A stretch of 64,000 nt of DNA, taken from NCBI RefSeq assembly GCF_001715295.1, contig NZ_MDKB01000003.1, positions 62,001-126,000 on the forward strand, written 5' to 3'. A model generated the notes under the pieces. The model saw only the letters and a program-made list of their open reading frames with translations. It was not told where the DNA came from and made no database searches. The position numbers were made by a program, and so were the translations under genes. Source of the DNA: Streptomyces griseus (GTDB lineage: Bacteria; Actinomycetota; Actinomycetes; Streptomycetales; Streptomycetaceae). This document shows positions 15,716-24,400 of this stretch, in pieces. Numbering within the stretch: the stretch's first letter is position 1; every line of letters begins with the position of its first letter.

Positions 15716-17236
15716 GTGGCAGCAGCACCAGTCTGGAGTGTCGACCCCCGCACCGGGAACCCGCGTGAGCAGGTTGCGGTGGAGGCTACAGCGGAGGAGG
15801 TCGACCGCGTGGTCCGGGCCGCGCACGCCGTGCGCGGTGCCCTGGCCGACCGCACCGTCCGCTCCGCGTTCCTGCGCACCGCGGCGGACCTGCTCGCCGA
15901 GGCCCAGGAGCACGTCATCGAGGCGGCGGACGCGGAGACGGCACTCGGCCCGGCCCGGCTCACCGGAGAACTGGCCCGCACGGCAGCCCAGTTGAGGGCC
16001 TTCGCGGAGGTCGTCGACGAGGGCGCGTTCCTCGACATCCACATCGACCACGAGGACGGCAGCAGGACCCCGCCCTGGCCGGACCTGCGCCGTTACAAGA
16101 TCCCGCTGGGCGTCGTCGCCGTCTACGCCGCCAGCAACTTCCCGCTGGCCTTCTCCGTACCCGGGGGCGACACCGCCAGCGCCCTCGCGGCGGGCTGCCC
16201 GGTCGTCGTCAAGGCCCACCCCGACCACCCGGCCACCTCCGAACTCTGCGCCTCGCTCCTGCGCCGGGCGGCCGCCCGCAACGGCCTGCCCGAGGACGTG
16301 GTGAGCGTCGTGCACGGCTTCGACGCCGGTGTCGAGCTGGTGCAGCACCCGCTCGTCGCCGCGGCCGGTTTCACCGGTTCGATCCGCGGCGGCCGGGCCC
16401 TGTTCGACGCGGCGGCCGCACGCCCCACCCCCATCCCCTTCCACGGCGAACTCGGCTCCCTCAACCCGGTCGTCGTCACCGCGGCGGCCGCCGCCGAGCG
16501 CGGTGAGCAGATCGGCGCCGGGCTCGGCGGCTCCATGACGCTGGGCGCCGGGCAGTTCTGCACCAAGCCCGGCTTCGTCCTCGCCCCGTCCGGCGAGGCG
16601 GGCGACCGGCTGCTGAAGTCGCTGACCGAGACGGTCAGCGGCACCGGCTCGGGCGTCATGCTCGACCACCGGATGCGGGACGCCTTCGTCGCGGGCGTGG
16701 CCGAGCGGGCCGCGCTCCCCGACGTGGAGGCCCCCGTCACCCCCGGCGCGGGCGGCGAGCACACCGTCTCCGCGGGCTTCCTCACCGTCCCCGCGCAGCG
16801 GCTGGCCGAGGAAGGCCCGCACGACGCCCTGCTCGAGGAGTGCTTCGGCCCGGTCACCGTCGTCGCACGGTACGACTCCGAGGACGAGGTCACCGCCGTG
16901 CTCTCCCGCCTCCCCGGCAACCTCACCGCCACGCTCCAGATCGCCACCGAGGAGGCGGACGGCGGCGCCGCCGGACTGCTCGCGGCGCTCACCCCGCTGG
17001 CCGGCCGCGTCCTCGTCAACGGCTGGCCGACCGGTGTCGCCGTCGCCCCGGCCCAGCACCACGGCGGCCCCTACCCGGCCACCACCTCCACCTCCACCTC
17101 GGTCGGCGCCACGGCCATCGAGCGCTGGCTGCGCCCCGTCAGCTACCAGTCGACACCCGACGCCCTGCTCCCGCCGGAGCTCCGCGAGGACAATCCGCAG
17201 GGTCTGCCGCGCCGGGTCGACGGGAGCCGCGCATGA
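15716..17236 (+). CDS. 2-oxoglutarate semialdehyde dehydrogenase (aldehyde dehydrogenase superfamily)
   Basis: This 506-residue NAD(P)-dependent enzyme starts at a GTG behind GGAAGGA. Catalytic C282 is in GAGQFCTKPG and the general base E245 in HGELGSLNPVVV. YAASNFPLAFSVPGGDTASALAAG and the C-terminal NGWPTGVAVAPAQHHGGPYPA are typical of the branch that oxidises 2,5-dioxopentanoate to 2-oxoglutarate. This is the last step of non-phosphorylating pentonate and glucarate/galactarate pathways. It fits the sugar-acid dehydratase at the left edge and the pectinolytic genes. It overlaps the DUF1349 gene by ATGA and is divergent from the IclR regulator. Confidence 0.9.
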   Translation: MAAAPVWSVDPRTGNPREQVAVEATAEEVDRVVRAAHAVRGALADRTVRSAFLRTAADLLAEAQEHVIEAADAETALGPARLTGELARTAAQLRAFAEVVDEGAFLDIHIDHEDGSRTPPWPDLRRYKIPLGVVAVYAASNFPLAFSVPGGDTASALAAGCPVVVKAHPDHPATSELCASLLRRAAARNGLPEDVVSVVHGFDAGVELVQHPLVAAAGFTGSIRGGRALFDAAAARPTPIPFHGELGSLNPVVVTAAAAAERGEQIGAGLGGSMTLGAGQFCTKPGFVLAPSGEAGDRLLKSLTETVSGTGSGVMLDHRMRDAFVAGVAERAALPDVEAPVTPGAGGEHTVSAGFLTVPAQRLAEEGPHDALLEECFGPVTVVARYDSEDEVTAVLSRLPGNLTATLQIATEEADGGAAGLLAALTPLAGRVLVNGWPTGVAVAPAQHHGGPYPATTSTSTSVGATAIERWLRPVSYQSTPDALLPPELREDNPQGLPRRVDGSRA

Positions 17237-17844
17237 CCATCAAGCTGCCCGAACTCCCCTTCGCCCTGGAGCCGTTCGGCCCCGACGGCGGCTGGACGTA
17301 CGAGAACGGCGTGCTGACCGGCTCGGCGGGCGCGAAGCAGGACCGCTTCGTCCCGCCGGACGGCGTCTCCACGGAATCCGCCTCGGACGCCCCGCGCCTG
17401 CTGGGTGCGGCGCCGCAGGGCGACTTCCAGCTGATCGCCCGGGTCGACGTCGGCTTCGCCGCCGCCTTCGACGCGGGTGTCCTCTACCTCCACGTCGGGG
17501 AGCGGGACTGGGCGAAGCTCTGCCTGGAGCTCTCCCCGGAACGTCCCACCGTCTGCACGGTCGTCACCCGGGGTCACTCCGACGACGTCAACTCCGCCAC
17601 CGTGGAGGGCGACAGCCACTGGCTGCGGCTCACCCGCTCCGGCGGCGCCTTCGCCTTCCACGCCTCGCCGGACGGTGAACGGTGGACCTTCGTCCGCTTC
17701 TTCACCCTCGGTACGGAGCAGGAGCGGGCGGCGGCCCGGATCGGCTTCCTCGTCCAGTCGCCCACCGGCGAGGGCTGCACGGCATCCTTCGACCACATCA
17801 CCTTCCGCCCCACCGCCCCCGCGGACCTACGCGACGGCACCTGA
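17233..17844 (+). CDS. DUF1349 family protein (concanavalin-like fold)
   Basis: This 203-residue protein has no signal peptide. The pattern GAKQDRFVPPDG, FQLIARVDVGFAAAFDAGVL, WAKLCLELSP and WLRLTRSGGAFAFHASPDGE matches the DUF1349 beta-sandwich family, related to the C-terminal modules of GH43 xylosidases. Its function is unknown; such proteins may bind or process sugars. The ATG overlaps the dehydrogenase stop, so the two are co-translated. A strong hairpin follows. Confidence 0.85.
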   Translation: MTIKLPELPFALEPFGPDGGWTYENGVLTGSAGAKQDRFVPPDGVSTESASDAPRLLGAAPQGDFQLIARVDVGFAAAFDAGVLYLHVGERDWAKLCLELSPERPTVCTVVTRGHSDDVNSATVEGDSHWLRLTRSGGAFAFHASPDGERWTFVRFFTLGTEQERAAARIGFLVQSPTGEGCTASFDHITFRPTAPADLRDGT

Positions 17845-17857
17845 TCCCCACCGCTCC

Positions 17858-17885
17858 GCACCCGCCTCCGCCGGGAGGCGGGTGC
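17858..17885 (+). terminator. Hairpin terminator after DUF1349
   Basis: GCACCCGCCTCC (17858-17869) pairs perfectly with GGAGGCGGGTGC (17874-17885) across a 4-nt loop, 13 bp after the stop. Confidence 0.8.
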
Positions 17886-18068
17886 ATGCCTCCACCGGGC
17901 ACGCCCTCCGGATTTCCGTCCCCGCCTCCCGGGGGCCGGGGCCCGGGGGGCGGCGGCACTTCCCGGGGGTGCGGGGAATGCGTGGGGCGGGCGGGTTGTT
18001 GTGGACCCGGTGGCGGAGGGTTTCTCCGTCCCCGTCGGCCTGCCCCGGACCTGGAGAGAAGAAGAGTC

Positions 18069-18806
18069 ATGCGCGTCGAGATCTGGAGCGACATCGCCTG
18101 CCCGTGGTGCTACATCGGAAAGGCCCGCTTCGAGAAGGGTCTGGCCGCCTTCGCCCACCGCGACCAGGTCGAGGTCGTCCACCGCTCCTTCGAGCTCGAC
18201 CCCGGCCGCGCCAAGGGCGACACCGTGCAGGTGATCGACATGCTGGCGCGGAAGTACGGGCGCACCCTCGAGCAGGCCAGGGGCATGGAGGCCAACGTCG
18301 CCGCCAACGCGCAGGCCGAAGGACTCGGATACCGCACCGAGGGCCGTGACCACGGCAACACCTTCGACATCCACCGGCTGCTCCACCTCGCCAAGGCGCG
18401 CGGGCGCCAGGACGAGCTGCTGAGCCTCGCCTACCGGGCGAACTTCGCGGAGGAGCGCTCGGTCTTCGACGACGCCGTCCTGATCGACCTCGCCGTGGAG
18501 GCGGGACTCGACGGCGACGAGGCGCGGGCGGTGCTGGCCGACCCCGACGCGTACGCGGACGACGTGCGGGCGGATGAGCGCGAGGCCGCCGAGCTGGGTG
18601 GCAACGCCGTGCCCTTCTTCGTCCTCGACCGGCGCTACGGCATCTCCGGCGGCCAGCCCTCCGAGGTGTTCGTGCAGGCCCTGGAGCAGGCGTGGAAGGA
18701 CCGGGACGTCACCGCGCTCACCCCGCTCGGCGACGACGCGGCGGCCTGCGACGCCGACGGAGCCTGCGAGGTGCCCCGGACGGACGCCCCCGGCCGGCAC
18801 GTATAA
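18069..18806 (+). CDS. DsbA-family oxidoreductase, FrnE-like
   Basis: This 245-residue cytoplasmic thioredoxin-fold protein has the active-site CPWC at residues 11-14 of MRVEIWSDIACPWCYIGKAR. The alpha-helical insertion and the second half (GGNAVPFFVLDRRYGISGGQ, with the cis-proline) are typical of the FrnE/YwbO branch, named for a frenolicin-cluster homologue. It catalyses dithiol-disulfide exchange or related isomerisation. A Cys pair near the C-terminus (ACDADGACEV) resembles the extra cysteines described in FrnE proteins. GAGAGAAGAAG precedes the ATG. Confidence 0.88.
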   Translation: MRVEIWSDIACPWCYIGKARFEKGLAAFAHRDQVEVVHRSFELDPGRAKGDTVQVIDMLARKYGRTLEQARGMEANVAANAQAEGLGYRTEGRDHGNTFDIHRLLHLAKARGRQDELLSLAYRANFAEERSVFDDAVLIDLAVEAGLDGDEARAVLADPDAYADDVRADEREAAELGGNAVPFFVLDRRYGISGGQPSEVFVQALEQAWKDRDVTALTPLGDDAAACDADGACEVPRTDAPGRHV

Positions 18807-18822
18807 GCATTTCTTGGGCAGA

Positions 18823-18859
18823 CCGCTCAACTATGCGCAATTGACGACAGGTTGAGCGG
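18823..18859. promoter_or_regulatory. Nine-bp inverted repeat upstream of the class V aminotransferase
   Basis: CCGCTCAAC (18823-18831) and GTTGAGCGG (18851-18859) are exact inverted arms with a 19-bp AT-richer spacer containing TTGACG (18841-18846), a possible -35 element. They lie 18 bp before the ATG at 18877. A regulator site is more likely than a terminator because the loop is long. Confidence 0.5.
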
Positions 18860-18876
18860 GCGTCAGGCTGTCAGGC

Positions 18877-19938
18877 ATGGATACCTCCGCGATCGATCAG
18901 GTCAGGGCCGCCGAGTTCGCACCCGAGACCACGTATCTGAACACGTCCACCTGCGGGCTGCTGCCCCGCCGGTCCGTCGAAGCCGTCAAGGCCCTGGCCG
19001 AGGAGAACGCCACGGGCCGCCGGGCCGGCGCGGGGAGTGCCGAGGCGGTCGACGCGGCCCGGGCCGGCTTCGCCCGGCTCGCCGGCGTCACCCGGGACCG
19101 GGTCGCCACCGGCGGATCCGTCGCCGCCCATGTGGGGCTCGTCGCGGCCTCACTGCCCTCCGGCTCCGAAGTCCTGGCCCCCGAGGGTGAGTTCAGCTCG
19201 GTCGTCAGCCCGTTCGCCGTCCGGGGCGATCTGAAGATGCGGTACGTGCCCCTGGCCCGACTGGCCGAGGCCGTGCGGCCCGGTACCTCGCTCGTCGCCT
19301 TCTCGGCCGTCCAGTCCTCCGACGGCAGGGTCGCCGACCTGGACGCGGTCCGTGCTGCCGCCGCCGCGCACGGTGCGCGGACGCTGCTCGACGCCAGCCA
19401 GTCGGCGGGCTGGCTGCCGCTGGACGCCGGGGCGTACGACTACACGGTCACCGGCGGTTTCAAGTTCCTGCTGTGCCCCCGTGGCACCTCGTTCCTGACC
19501 GTGACCGAGGAGGCGCAGGAGTCCGTGCCGGTGCTGTACGCGGGCTGGTTCTCGGCGGAGGAGCCCTGGAAGAGCACGTACGGGCCGGTCGGGCGGTTCG
19601 CCGCCACGGCCCGCAGATTCGACGAGCCGACCGCCTTCCTGGCGTACCACGGCGCCGAGCACTCCCTCGCCGTGCTGGCCGAGGTGGGCGCCGACGCGCT
19701 GTACGCCCACGCCACCGGCCTGGCCGCCCGCTTCCGGGAAGGGCTCGCCGGGCTCGGGCACGAGGCGGTGCCGGGCGAGTCCGCGGTGGTCGCCGTGCCC
19801 GGGCTGGGCGGCCGTGAAGCGGAACTGGCCAGGGCGGGGGTGATGGTCTCGAACCGGGCCGGGAACCTGCGGGCAGCCTTCCACCTGTACAACACGGAGG
19901 CCGATGTCGACCGCGCCCTGGAGGTGCTGGCCGGCTGA
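18877..19938 (+). CDS. Class V aminotransferase / cysteine desulfurase-like PLP enzyme
   Basis: This 353-residue fold-type I PLP enzyme has the Schiff-base lysine in TVTGGFKFLLCPRG and the cofactor aspartate in TLLDASQSAGWLPLD. TTYLNTSTCGLLPRRSVEA near the start is characteristic of the class V branch that includes CsdA/SufS and kynureninase-like enzymes. The desulfurase active-site loop cysteine is not obvious, so an aminotransferase or lyase role is also possible. It stands alone, with an inverted repeat upstream and a convergent gene downstream. Confidence 0.82.
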   Translation: MDTSAIDQVRAAEFAPETTYLNTSTCGLLPRRSVEAVKALAEENATGRRAGAGSAEAVDAARAGFARLAGVTRDRVATGGSVAAHVGLVAASLPSGSEVLAPEGEFSSVVSPFAVRGDLKMRYVPLARLAEAVRPGTSLVAFSAVQSSDGRVADLDAVRAAAAAHGARTLLDASQSAGWLPLDAGAYDYTVTGGFKFLLCPRGTSFLTVTEEAQESVPVLYAGWFSAEEPWKSTYGPVGRFAATARRFDEPTAFLAYHGAEHSLAVLAEVGADALYAHATGLAARFREGLAGLGHEAVPGESAVVAVPGLGGREAELARAGVMVSNRAGNLRAAFHLYNTEADVDRALEVLAG

Positions 19939-20104
19939 GCCGCGCACCGGAAGAGCCGCCGGTACCCCTACGCCCGGTCCCGACGGACCAGTTCGGTGGG
20001 GAGGAAGACCGCGGCCGGGTCCACCCGCCGACCTGCGCCGGCAGTACCCGTACCGTCCCCGCGACGCGGTCCCACGGCCGGCGGACCGTCGTCAGCCGAG
20101 GGGC

Positions 20105-20248
20105 GTCCCGCACTTCCCGATGGATCGGCGCGCGACGTCGGATGCGGTGCATCGCACGGCGGAGGGACGTCCGCATACGGGATGTATGGGGACGTTCCGA
20201 CAGCACGGCGGGGTGCGCTGTCGTCGCGCCCGCCGTGAAGTGCGGGAC
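20105..20248. repeat. Dispersed structured repeat, copy A
   Basis: The 407-bp gap between convergent genes (19939-20345) holds no gene but contains a 144-bp element. It is bounded by a perfect 12-bp inverted repeat: GTCCCGCACTTC (20105-20116) and GAAGTGCGGGAC (20237-20248). Inside is the core TCGCACGGCGGAGGG, followed by a hairpin GTCCGCATAC/GTATGGGGAC. Most of it aligns with the element at 40648-40820, and its core with one at 40829-41006. Confidence 0.75.
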
Positions 20249-20345
20249 AGCCCTCAGGGCCCGCGGCGAGCATCGCCGGTGCCGACGCCCCCACGGAACA
20301 CCTGGAGGTGCCCGACCCCTGCCCGCAGGGGTGGCGGCATCGCGC

Positions 20346-21371
20346 TCAGGTGGCAGCAACCCCCGGGAGCGGCGCGCCGTGCCACTTCCACGAGGTGACA
20401 CGGTCGCGGCCCGGCAGATCCGCGCGGCCGGTGGACCACAGCAGGACGGTCCACCGGTCCTCGTCCTCCGGGGCACCGGGGAAGAGGCGGGCCAGCACCC
20501 GGTCGCAGAGGTCCTGGGGCGGGGCCCACGGCAAGGACACCGCGGAGGCGAGGTCGTAGGTGTGCACGAGGGTCTCCACCACACCCATCGCGGCGAAGCC
20601 CTCCGGGTCCGACACCCCGTGGGAGTGGTAGGAGCGGACGTCCGGCGAGGCCGTCCGCACCATCGCCGTCAGCAGGGCGCCGCTCGCCTCCAGCGTCAGG
20701 AGGAGCCCCGCGGGTCCGGCCGCCGGGTCGGCGAAGACCGAGTTGGCGGGCCCGCCCTCACGGTCCCGGGCCCAGCGGTAGGGCACGTACGCGTCGACCG
20801 GCGGCCGGCGCGGGCCGAGCTGGACGGCGTACGCGAACAGGTCGTCGCTCAGGTGCTCGACGGTCTCCCGACAGGTCCACTCCAGCGAACCGGCGGGCGT
20901 GTGCCACCGGTCCGCGGGAAACGCCGCGAGCGCGTCGGCCGAAAGGCGGACGGCGAGGTCCACGTCGTCCGCGGTCACCGGCAGCCGGGTGCCGGACAGC
21001 GCCGCGCGTTCCGCCGCACCGCACTCGACGCAGAACTCGTTGCCCTCGGGGTCGGCCATCGTCGCCCAGCCCCGCCCGTCCGGCTTGCGGTGGTCGGCGA
21101 CCAGGGTGGCGCCGAGACCGAGCAGCCGCTCGACCTCCTCGTCACGGGTGCGGTTCTCCGGCCGCAGGTCGAGGTGGATCCGGTTCTTGGTCCTCTTGGG
21201 TTCGGGCACCGTGATGAAGAGCAGCGCCGCACGGGACGTCTCGACGAGTGCCTCGGGGTCGCCGGGCCGGTCGTCGTCGGACACGGCGGAACCGAGCACC
21301 CCGGCCCAGAAGCCGGCCAGTCCGTAGGCGTCGGCGCAGTCGACGGTGACGTGCTGTACGAGAGATGTCAT
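20346..21371 (-). CDS. VOC (glyoxalase-like) domain fused to a maleylpyruvate isomerase/DinB-type domain
   Basis: This 341-residue cytoplasmic protein has two parts. Residues 1-120 form a glyoxalase-like fold (VQHVTVDCADAYGLAGFWAGVLG, then NRIHLDLRPENR and TMADPEGNEFCVE). Residues about 135-341 resemble the mycothiol-dependent maleylpyruvate isomerase N-terminal / DinB-2 family: HTPAGSLEWTCRETVEHLSDDLFAYA with the metal-binding histidine, later HSHGVSDPEGFAAMGVVETLVHTYDLA. The first half could bind a small molecule; the second suggests mycothiol-linked chemistry. Function is unknown. ATG at 21371 is taken as the start because the longer upstream frame is low-complexity. Confidence 0.8.
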   Translation of the reverse strand: MTSLVQHVTVDCADAYGLAGFWAGVLGSAVSDDDRPGDPEALVETSRAALLFITVPEPKRTKNRIHLDLRPENRTRDEEVERLLGLGATLVADHRKPDGRGWATMADPEGNEFCVECGAAERAALSGTRLPVTADDVDLAVRLSADALAAFPADRWHTPAGSLEWTCRETVEHLSDDLFAYAVQLGPRRPPVDAYVPYRWARDREGGPANSVFADPAAGPAGLLLTLEASGALLTAMVRTASPDVRSYHSHGVSDPEGFAAMGVVETLVHTYDLASAVSLPWAPPQDLCDRVLARLFPGAPEDEDRWTVLLWSTGRADLPGRDRVTSWKWHGAPLPGVAAT

Positions 21372-21571
21372 GGCCTCACTTTCCCCGCCGGACCGGGGCC
21401 GGGTCCAGCGAGTTCGGACGCCTGCGGGCCGTGACGCTTCCCCGCGCGGCGGGGGACCGCGCCGTGGGGCGGGGTCCTTCCGCGTCCCACGGCGGACCGG
21501 GCCGGCCTCGGGGGTGGGCGGGTCGTCCGGCCGGCCCGGCGCACCCGGTGCGGGCGGACGGCCCCGCACAC

Positions 21572-21607
21572 GGAAAGGGCGGGACGCCCTCGCGTCCCGC
21601 CCCTTCC
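21572..21607 (-). terminator. Terminator downstream of ectD
   Basis: A 15-bp stem (21572-21586 with 21593-21607, one mismatch) and a 6-nt loop lie 16 bp beyond the ectD stop. It probably ends the ect transcript. Confidence 0.8.
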
Positions 21608-21622
21608 GAACCACCGTGCGCC

Positions 21623-22516
21623 CTACTTCACCGGGGTGAAGTCCCGCGCCCCGATGAACTCCGGGCGGCGGACCGGAGCCGCGAAGGGCTCCTGGGCCGT
21701 GTTCTCCACGCTGTTGAACACGATGAAGACGTTGCTGCGCGGATACGGGGTGATGTTGTCGCCCGAACCGTGCATGCAGTTGCAGTCGAACCAGGTCGCC
21801 GAACCGGCCTTGCCGGTGAAGAGCTTGATGCCGTGGCGGTCGGCCATCTTCGTCAGCGCCTCGTCGGACGGGGTGCCGGCGTCCTGCATCTGCAGCGACT
21901 TCTTGTAGTTGTCCTTCGGCGTCTCACCCGCGCAGCCGAGGAACGTCCTGTGTGAGCCGGGCATGATCATCAGCCCGCCGTTGGTGTCGTAGTTCTCGGT
22001 CAGCGCGATCGAGACGGACACCGTCCGCATGTTCGGCAGACCGTCCTCGGCGTGCCAGGTCTCGAAGTCCGAGTGCCAGTAGAAGCCCGAGGCGCCGAAG
22101 CCCGGCTTGACGTTGATCCGGGACTGGTGGACGTACACGTCCGAACCGAGGATCTGGCGGGCCCGGCCCACGACGCGTTCGTCGCCGACCAGCCGGGCGA
22201 AGACCTCGCTGAGCTTGTGGACCTCGAACACGGACCGCACGCTCTGCGACTTCGGCTCGATGATCGAACGCTCGTCGGCGCGGACCACGGGATCGGCGAT
22301 CAGCCGGTCGAGCTCGGCCTGGTAGACGGCCACCTCGTCCGGCGTGATGATCTGGTCGACGGTGAGGAAGCCGTTCTCCTCGAAGCCCTGGAGATCCTTG
22401 GCGGACACCGGCCCGGGCGCGCCCGGCGCGGACCAGATGACCGGGTCCTGGCGGGGAGTGGTCATCTCGGCGGCGCCGCGCGAGGGGTAGAGGTCGACGC
22501 GTACTTCGGTGGTCAT
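21623..22516 (-). CDS. ectD: Ectoine 5-hydroxylase
   Basis: This 297-residue Fe(II)/2-oxoglutarate dioxygenase hydroxylates ectoine to 5-hydroxyectoine. The iron-binding H-x-D is in FYWHSDFETWHAEDG and the distal histidine in CNCMHGSGDNITPYPRSN. The family signature segment QSRINVKPGFGASGFYW is also present. Length and motifs fit EctD well. It is the last gene of ectABCD, only 3 bp after ectC, so hydroxyectoine synthesis is built into the same osmotic-stress operon. Confidence 0.97.
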   Translation of the reverse strand: MTTEVRVDLYPSRGAAEMTTPRQDPVIWSAPGAPGPVSAKDLQGFEENGFLTVDQIITPDEVAVYQAELDRLIADPVVRADERSIIEPKSQSVRSVFEVHKLSEVFARLVGDERVVGRARQILGSDVYVHQSRINVKPGFGASGFYWHSDFETWHAEDGLPNMRTVSVSIALTENYDTNGGLMIMPGSHRTFLGCAGETPKDNYKKSLQMQDAGTPSDEALTKMADRHGIKLFTGKAGSATWFDCNCMHGSGDNITPYPRSNVFIVFNSVENTAQEPFAAPVRRPEFIGARDFTPVK

Positions 22517-22519
22517 GGT

Positions 22520-22918
22520 TCAGCCCTCCTCTGTCAGCAGTGGATAGACACCGTTCTCGTCGTGGTCCTCCCGTCCGGTGACGGGGGGGTTGAAGACGCA
22601 GACGCAGCGGAAGTCGGTCTTGGGCCGCAGCGTGTGGTGCTCGTGCCCGTCCAGCAGGTACATCGTCCCCGGCGAGATCCAGTGCGTCTCGCCGGTGTCG
22701 TCGTTGGTGAGCTCGGCCTCGCCCTCGGTGCACAGCACGGCCTCGATGTGGTTCGCGTACCACATCGACGTCTCCGTCCCCGCGTAGAGCACGGTCTCGT
22801 GGAGCGAGAAGCCCACCTTCTCCTTGGCGAGCACGATGCGCTTGCTCTCCCAGGTGCCGGAGGCCGACTTCACATGCCGGTCGGTGTTCTCGATGTCACT
22901 GAACGATCGGACGATCAC
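22520..22918 (-). CDS. ectC: Ectoine synthase
   Basis: This 132-residue cupin protein closes N-gamma-acetyl-diaminobutyrate to ectoine. The cupin core is visible in TSMWYANHIEAVLCTEGEAE and GTMYLLDGHEHHTLRPKTDF, with metal-binding Glu, Tyr and His. It begins with GTG in GTGATCGTCCGA (MIVRSFSDIENTDRHVKSA) and has the family's usual length. It lies between ectB (60 bp upstream) and ectD (3 bp downstream). Confidence 0.97.
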   Translation of the reverse strand: MIVRSFSDIENTDRHVKSASGTWESKRIVLAKEKVGFSLHETVLYAGTETSMWYANHIEAVLCTEGEAELTNDDTGETHWISPGTMYLLDGHEHHTLRPKTDFRCVCVFNPPVTGREDHDENGVYPLLTEEG

Positions 22919-22978
22919 GGTGGGATGGTGCCTCTCTCTTCTGTACTGCTCGGATGCTGCCTGCGCGGGGGTAGCCGT

Positions 22979-24241
22979 TCAGGCGGTCTCGCCGACGGAG
23001 CGGGACAGGGTGCGCAGCCCCTCGTCCAGCTCGTCGGGGGTGATGGTCAGCGGCGGGAGCAGCTTGACGACCTCGCTCTGCGGGCCGGAGGTCTCCAGCA
23101 GGAGGCCCAGCTGGAAGGCGCGGGCGCAGACGGCCGAGGCGCGCGCCGGGTCGGCGAACTCCAGGCCCCAGACCAGGCCGCGGCCGCGGAACTGCGCGGT
23201 CGGCTCCTCGGCGCAGATCGCGAGCAGGGTCTGCTCGACCTGCTCGCCGCGGGCCAGGGTCTGCTTCTCCATCTGGCCGTCCGCCCAGTAGGCGTCGAGG
23301 GCGGCGGCGGCGGTGACGAAGGCCGGGTTGTTCCCGCGGAAGGTGCCGTTGTGCTCGCCCGGCTCCCAGATGTCCAGCTCGCCCTTGAAGAGGCAGAGCG
23401 ACATCGGCAGGCCGTATCCGCTGATGGACTTCGACAGCGTCACGATGTCCGGGACGATGCCGGCCTCCTCGAAGGAGAAGAAGCCGCCGGTGCGACCGCA
23501 GCCCATCTGGATGTCGTCGACGATGAGGAGCATGTCCTGGCGGTGGCAGAGTTCCTGGAGCGCGCGCAGCCACTCGGCGCGGGCGACGTTGATGCCGCCC
23601 TCGCCCTGGACGGTCTCCACGATCACCGCGGCCGGCTTGTTGAGGCCGGAGCCCTGGTCCTCCAGGAGACGCTCGAACCAGAGGAAGTCGGGGACCTTGC
23701 CGTCGAAGTAGTTGTCGAACGGCATCGGGGTGCCGTGCACCAGCGGGATCCCGGCGCCGGCCCGCTTGAAGGCGTTGCCGGTCACGGCGAGCGAGCCGAG
23801 CGACATGCCGTGGAAGGCGTTGGTGAACGAGACGACGGACTCGCGGCCCTTGACCTTGCGGGCGAGCTTCAGCGCCGACTCGACGGCGTTGGTGCCGGTC
23901 GGGCCGGGGAACATCACCTTGTACGGCAGGTCACGGGGGCGCAGGATCACGTTCTCGAAGGTCTCGAGGAACGCCCGTTTGGCCGTGGTCGCCATGTCCA
24001 GGCCGTGGGTGATGCCGTCGCGCTCGATGTAGTCGATCAGCGCCCGTTTCAGCACCGGGTTGTTGTGGCCGTAGTTGAGTGAGCCGGCGCCGGCGAAGAA
24101 GTCGAGGTACGTATGGCCGTCCTCGTCCGTCAGCCGGGCTCCCTGCGCCCGGTCGAAGACGGCGGGCCAGCCGCGGCAGTAACTCCGTACTTCCGATTCC
24201 AGGGTCTCGAACACGCTCAGGGCGGGCGGGGTGATGGTCAC
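22979..24241 (-). CDS. ectB: Diaminobutyrate-2-oxoglutarate aminotransferase
   Basis: This 420-residue class III PLP aminotransferase makes L-2,4-diaminobutyrate from aspartate semialdehyde, the first step of ectoine synthesis. The Schiff-base lysine is in IVTLSKSISGYGLPMS, preceded by the cofactor aspartate in LLIVDDIQMGCGRTG. The GTG at 24241, with AGGAGA upstream, is chosen over the longer frame that starts at 24388. The 159-bp gap to ectA is larger than the other gaps in the operon. Confidence 0.97.
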   Translation of the reverse strand: MTITPPALSVFETLESEVRSYCRGWPAVFDRAQGARLTDEDGHTYLDFFAGAGSLNYGHNNPVLKRALIDYIERDGITHGLDMATTAKRAFLETFENVILRPRDLPYKVMFPGPTGTNAVESALKLARKVKGRESVVSFTNAFHGMSLGSLAVTGNAFKRAGAGIPLVHGTPMPFDNYFDGKVPDFLWFERLLEDQGSGLNKPAAVIVETVQGEGGINVARAEWLRALQELCHRQDMLLIVDDIQMGCGRTGGFFSFEEAGIVPDIVTLSKSISGYGLPMSLCLFKGELDIWEPGEHNGTFRGNNPAFVTAAAALDAYWADGQMEKQTLARGEQVEQTLLAICAEEPTAQFRGRGLVWGLEFADPARASAVCARAFQLGLLLETSGPQSEVVKLLPPLTITPDELDEGLRTLSRSVGETA

Positions 24242-24400
24242 GGCGATCTCCTGCTCGAGGGAGGGGTGGGACGGGCGGCGGTGCAGCAGGCTTCCGTGGC
24301 GGGGAAGCGAGGTCTCGGGCGGGCGGCCCCGCGGGGCGAGCGGGCCACCGGTCCGCGGACGGGCCGGGCGCGGAGGTGCCGAGGGCACCCCCTGGACCGT

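Noticed and set aside
22052..24082. Plus-strand open frame of 676 codons opposite ectD, ectC and ectB
   Set aside because: The ect genes on the minus strand have full-length, motif-complete products; this frame is a shadow.
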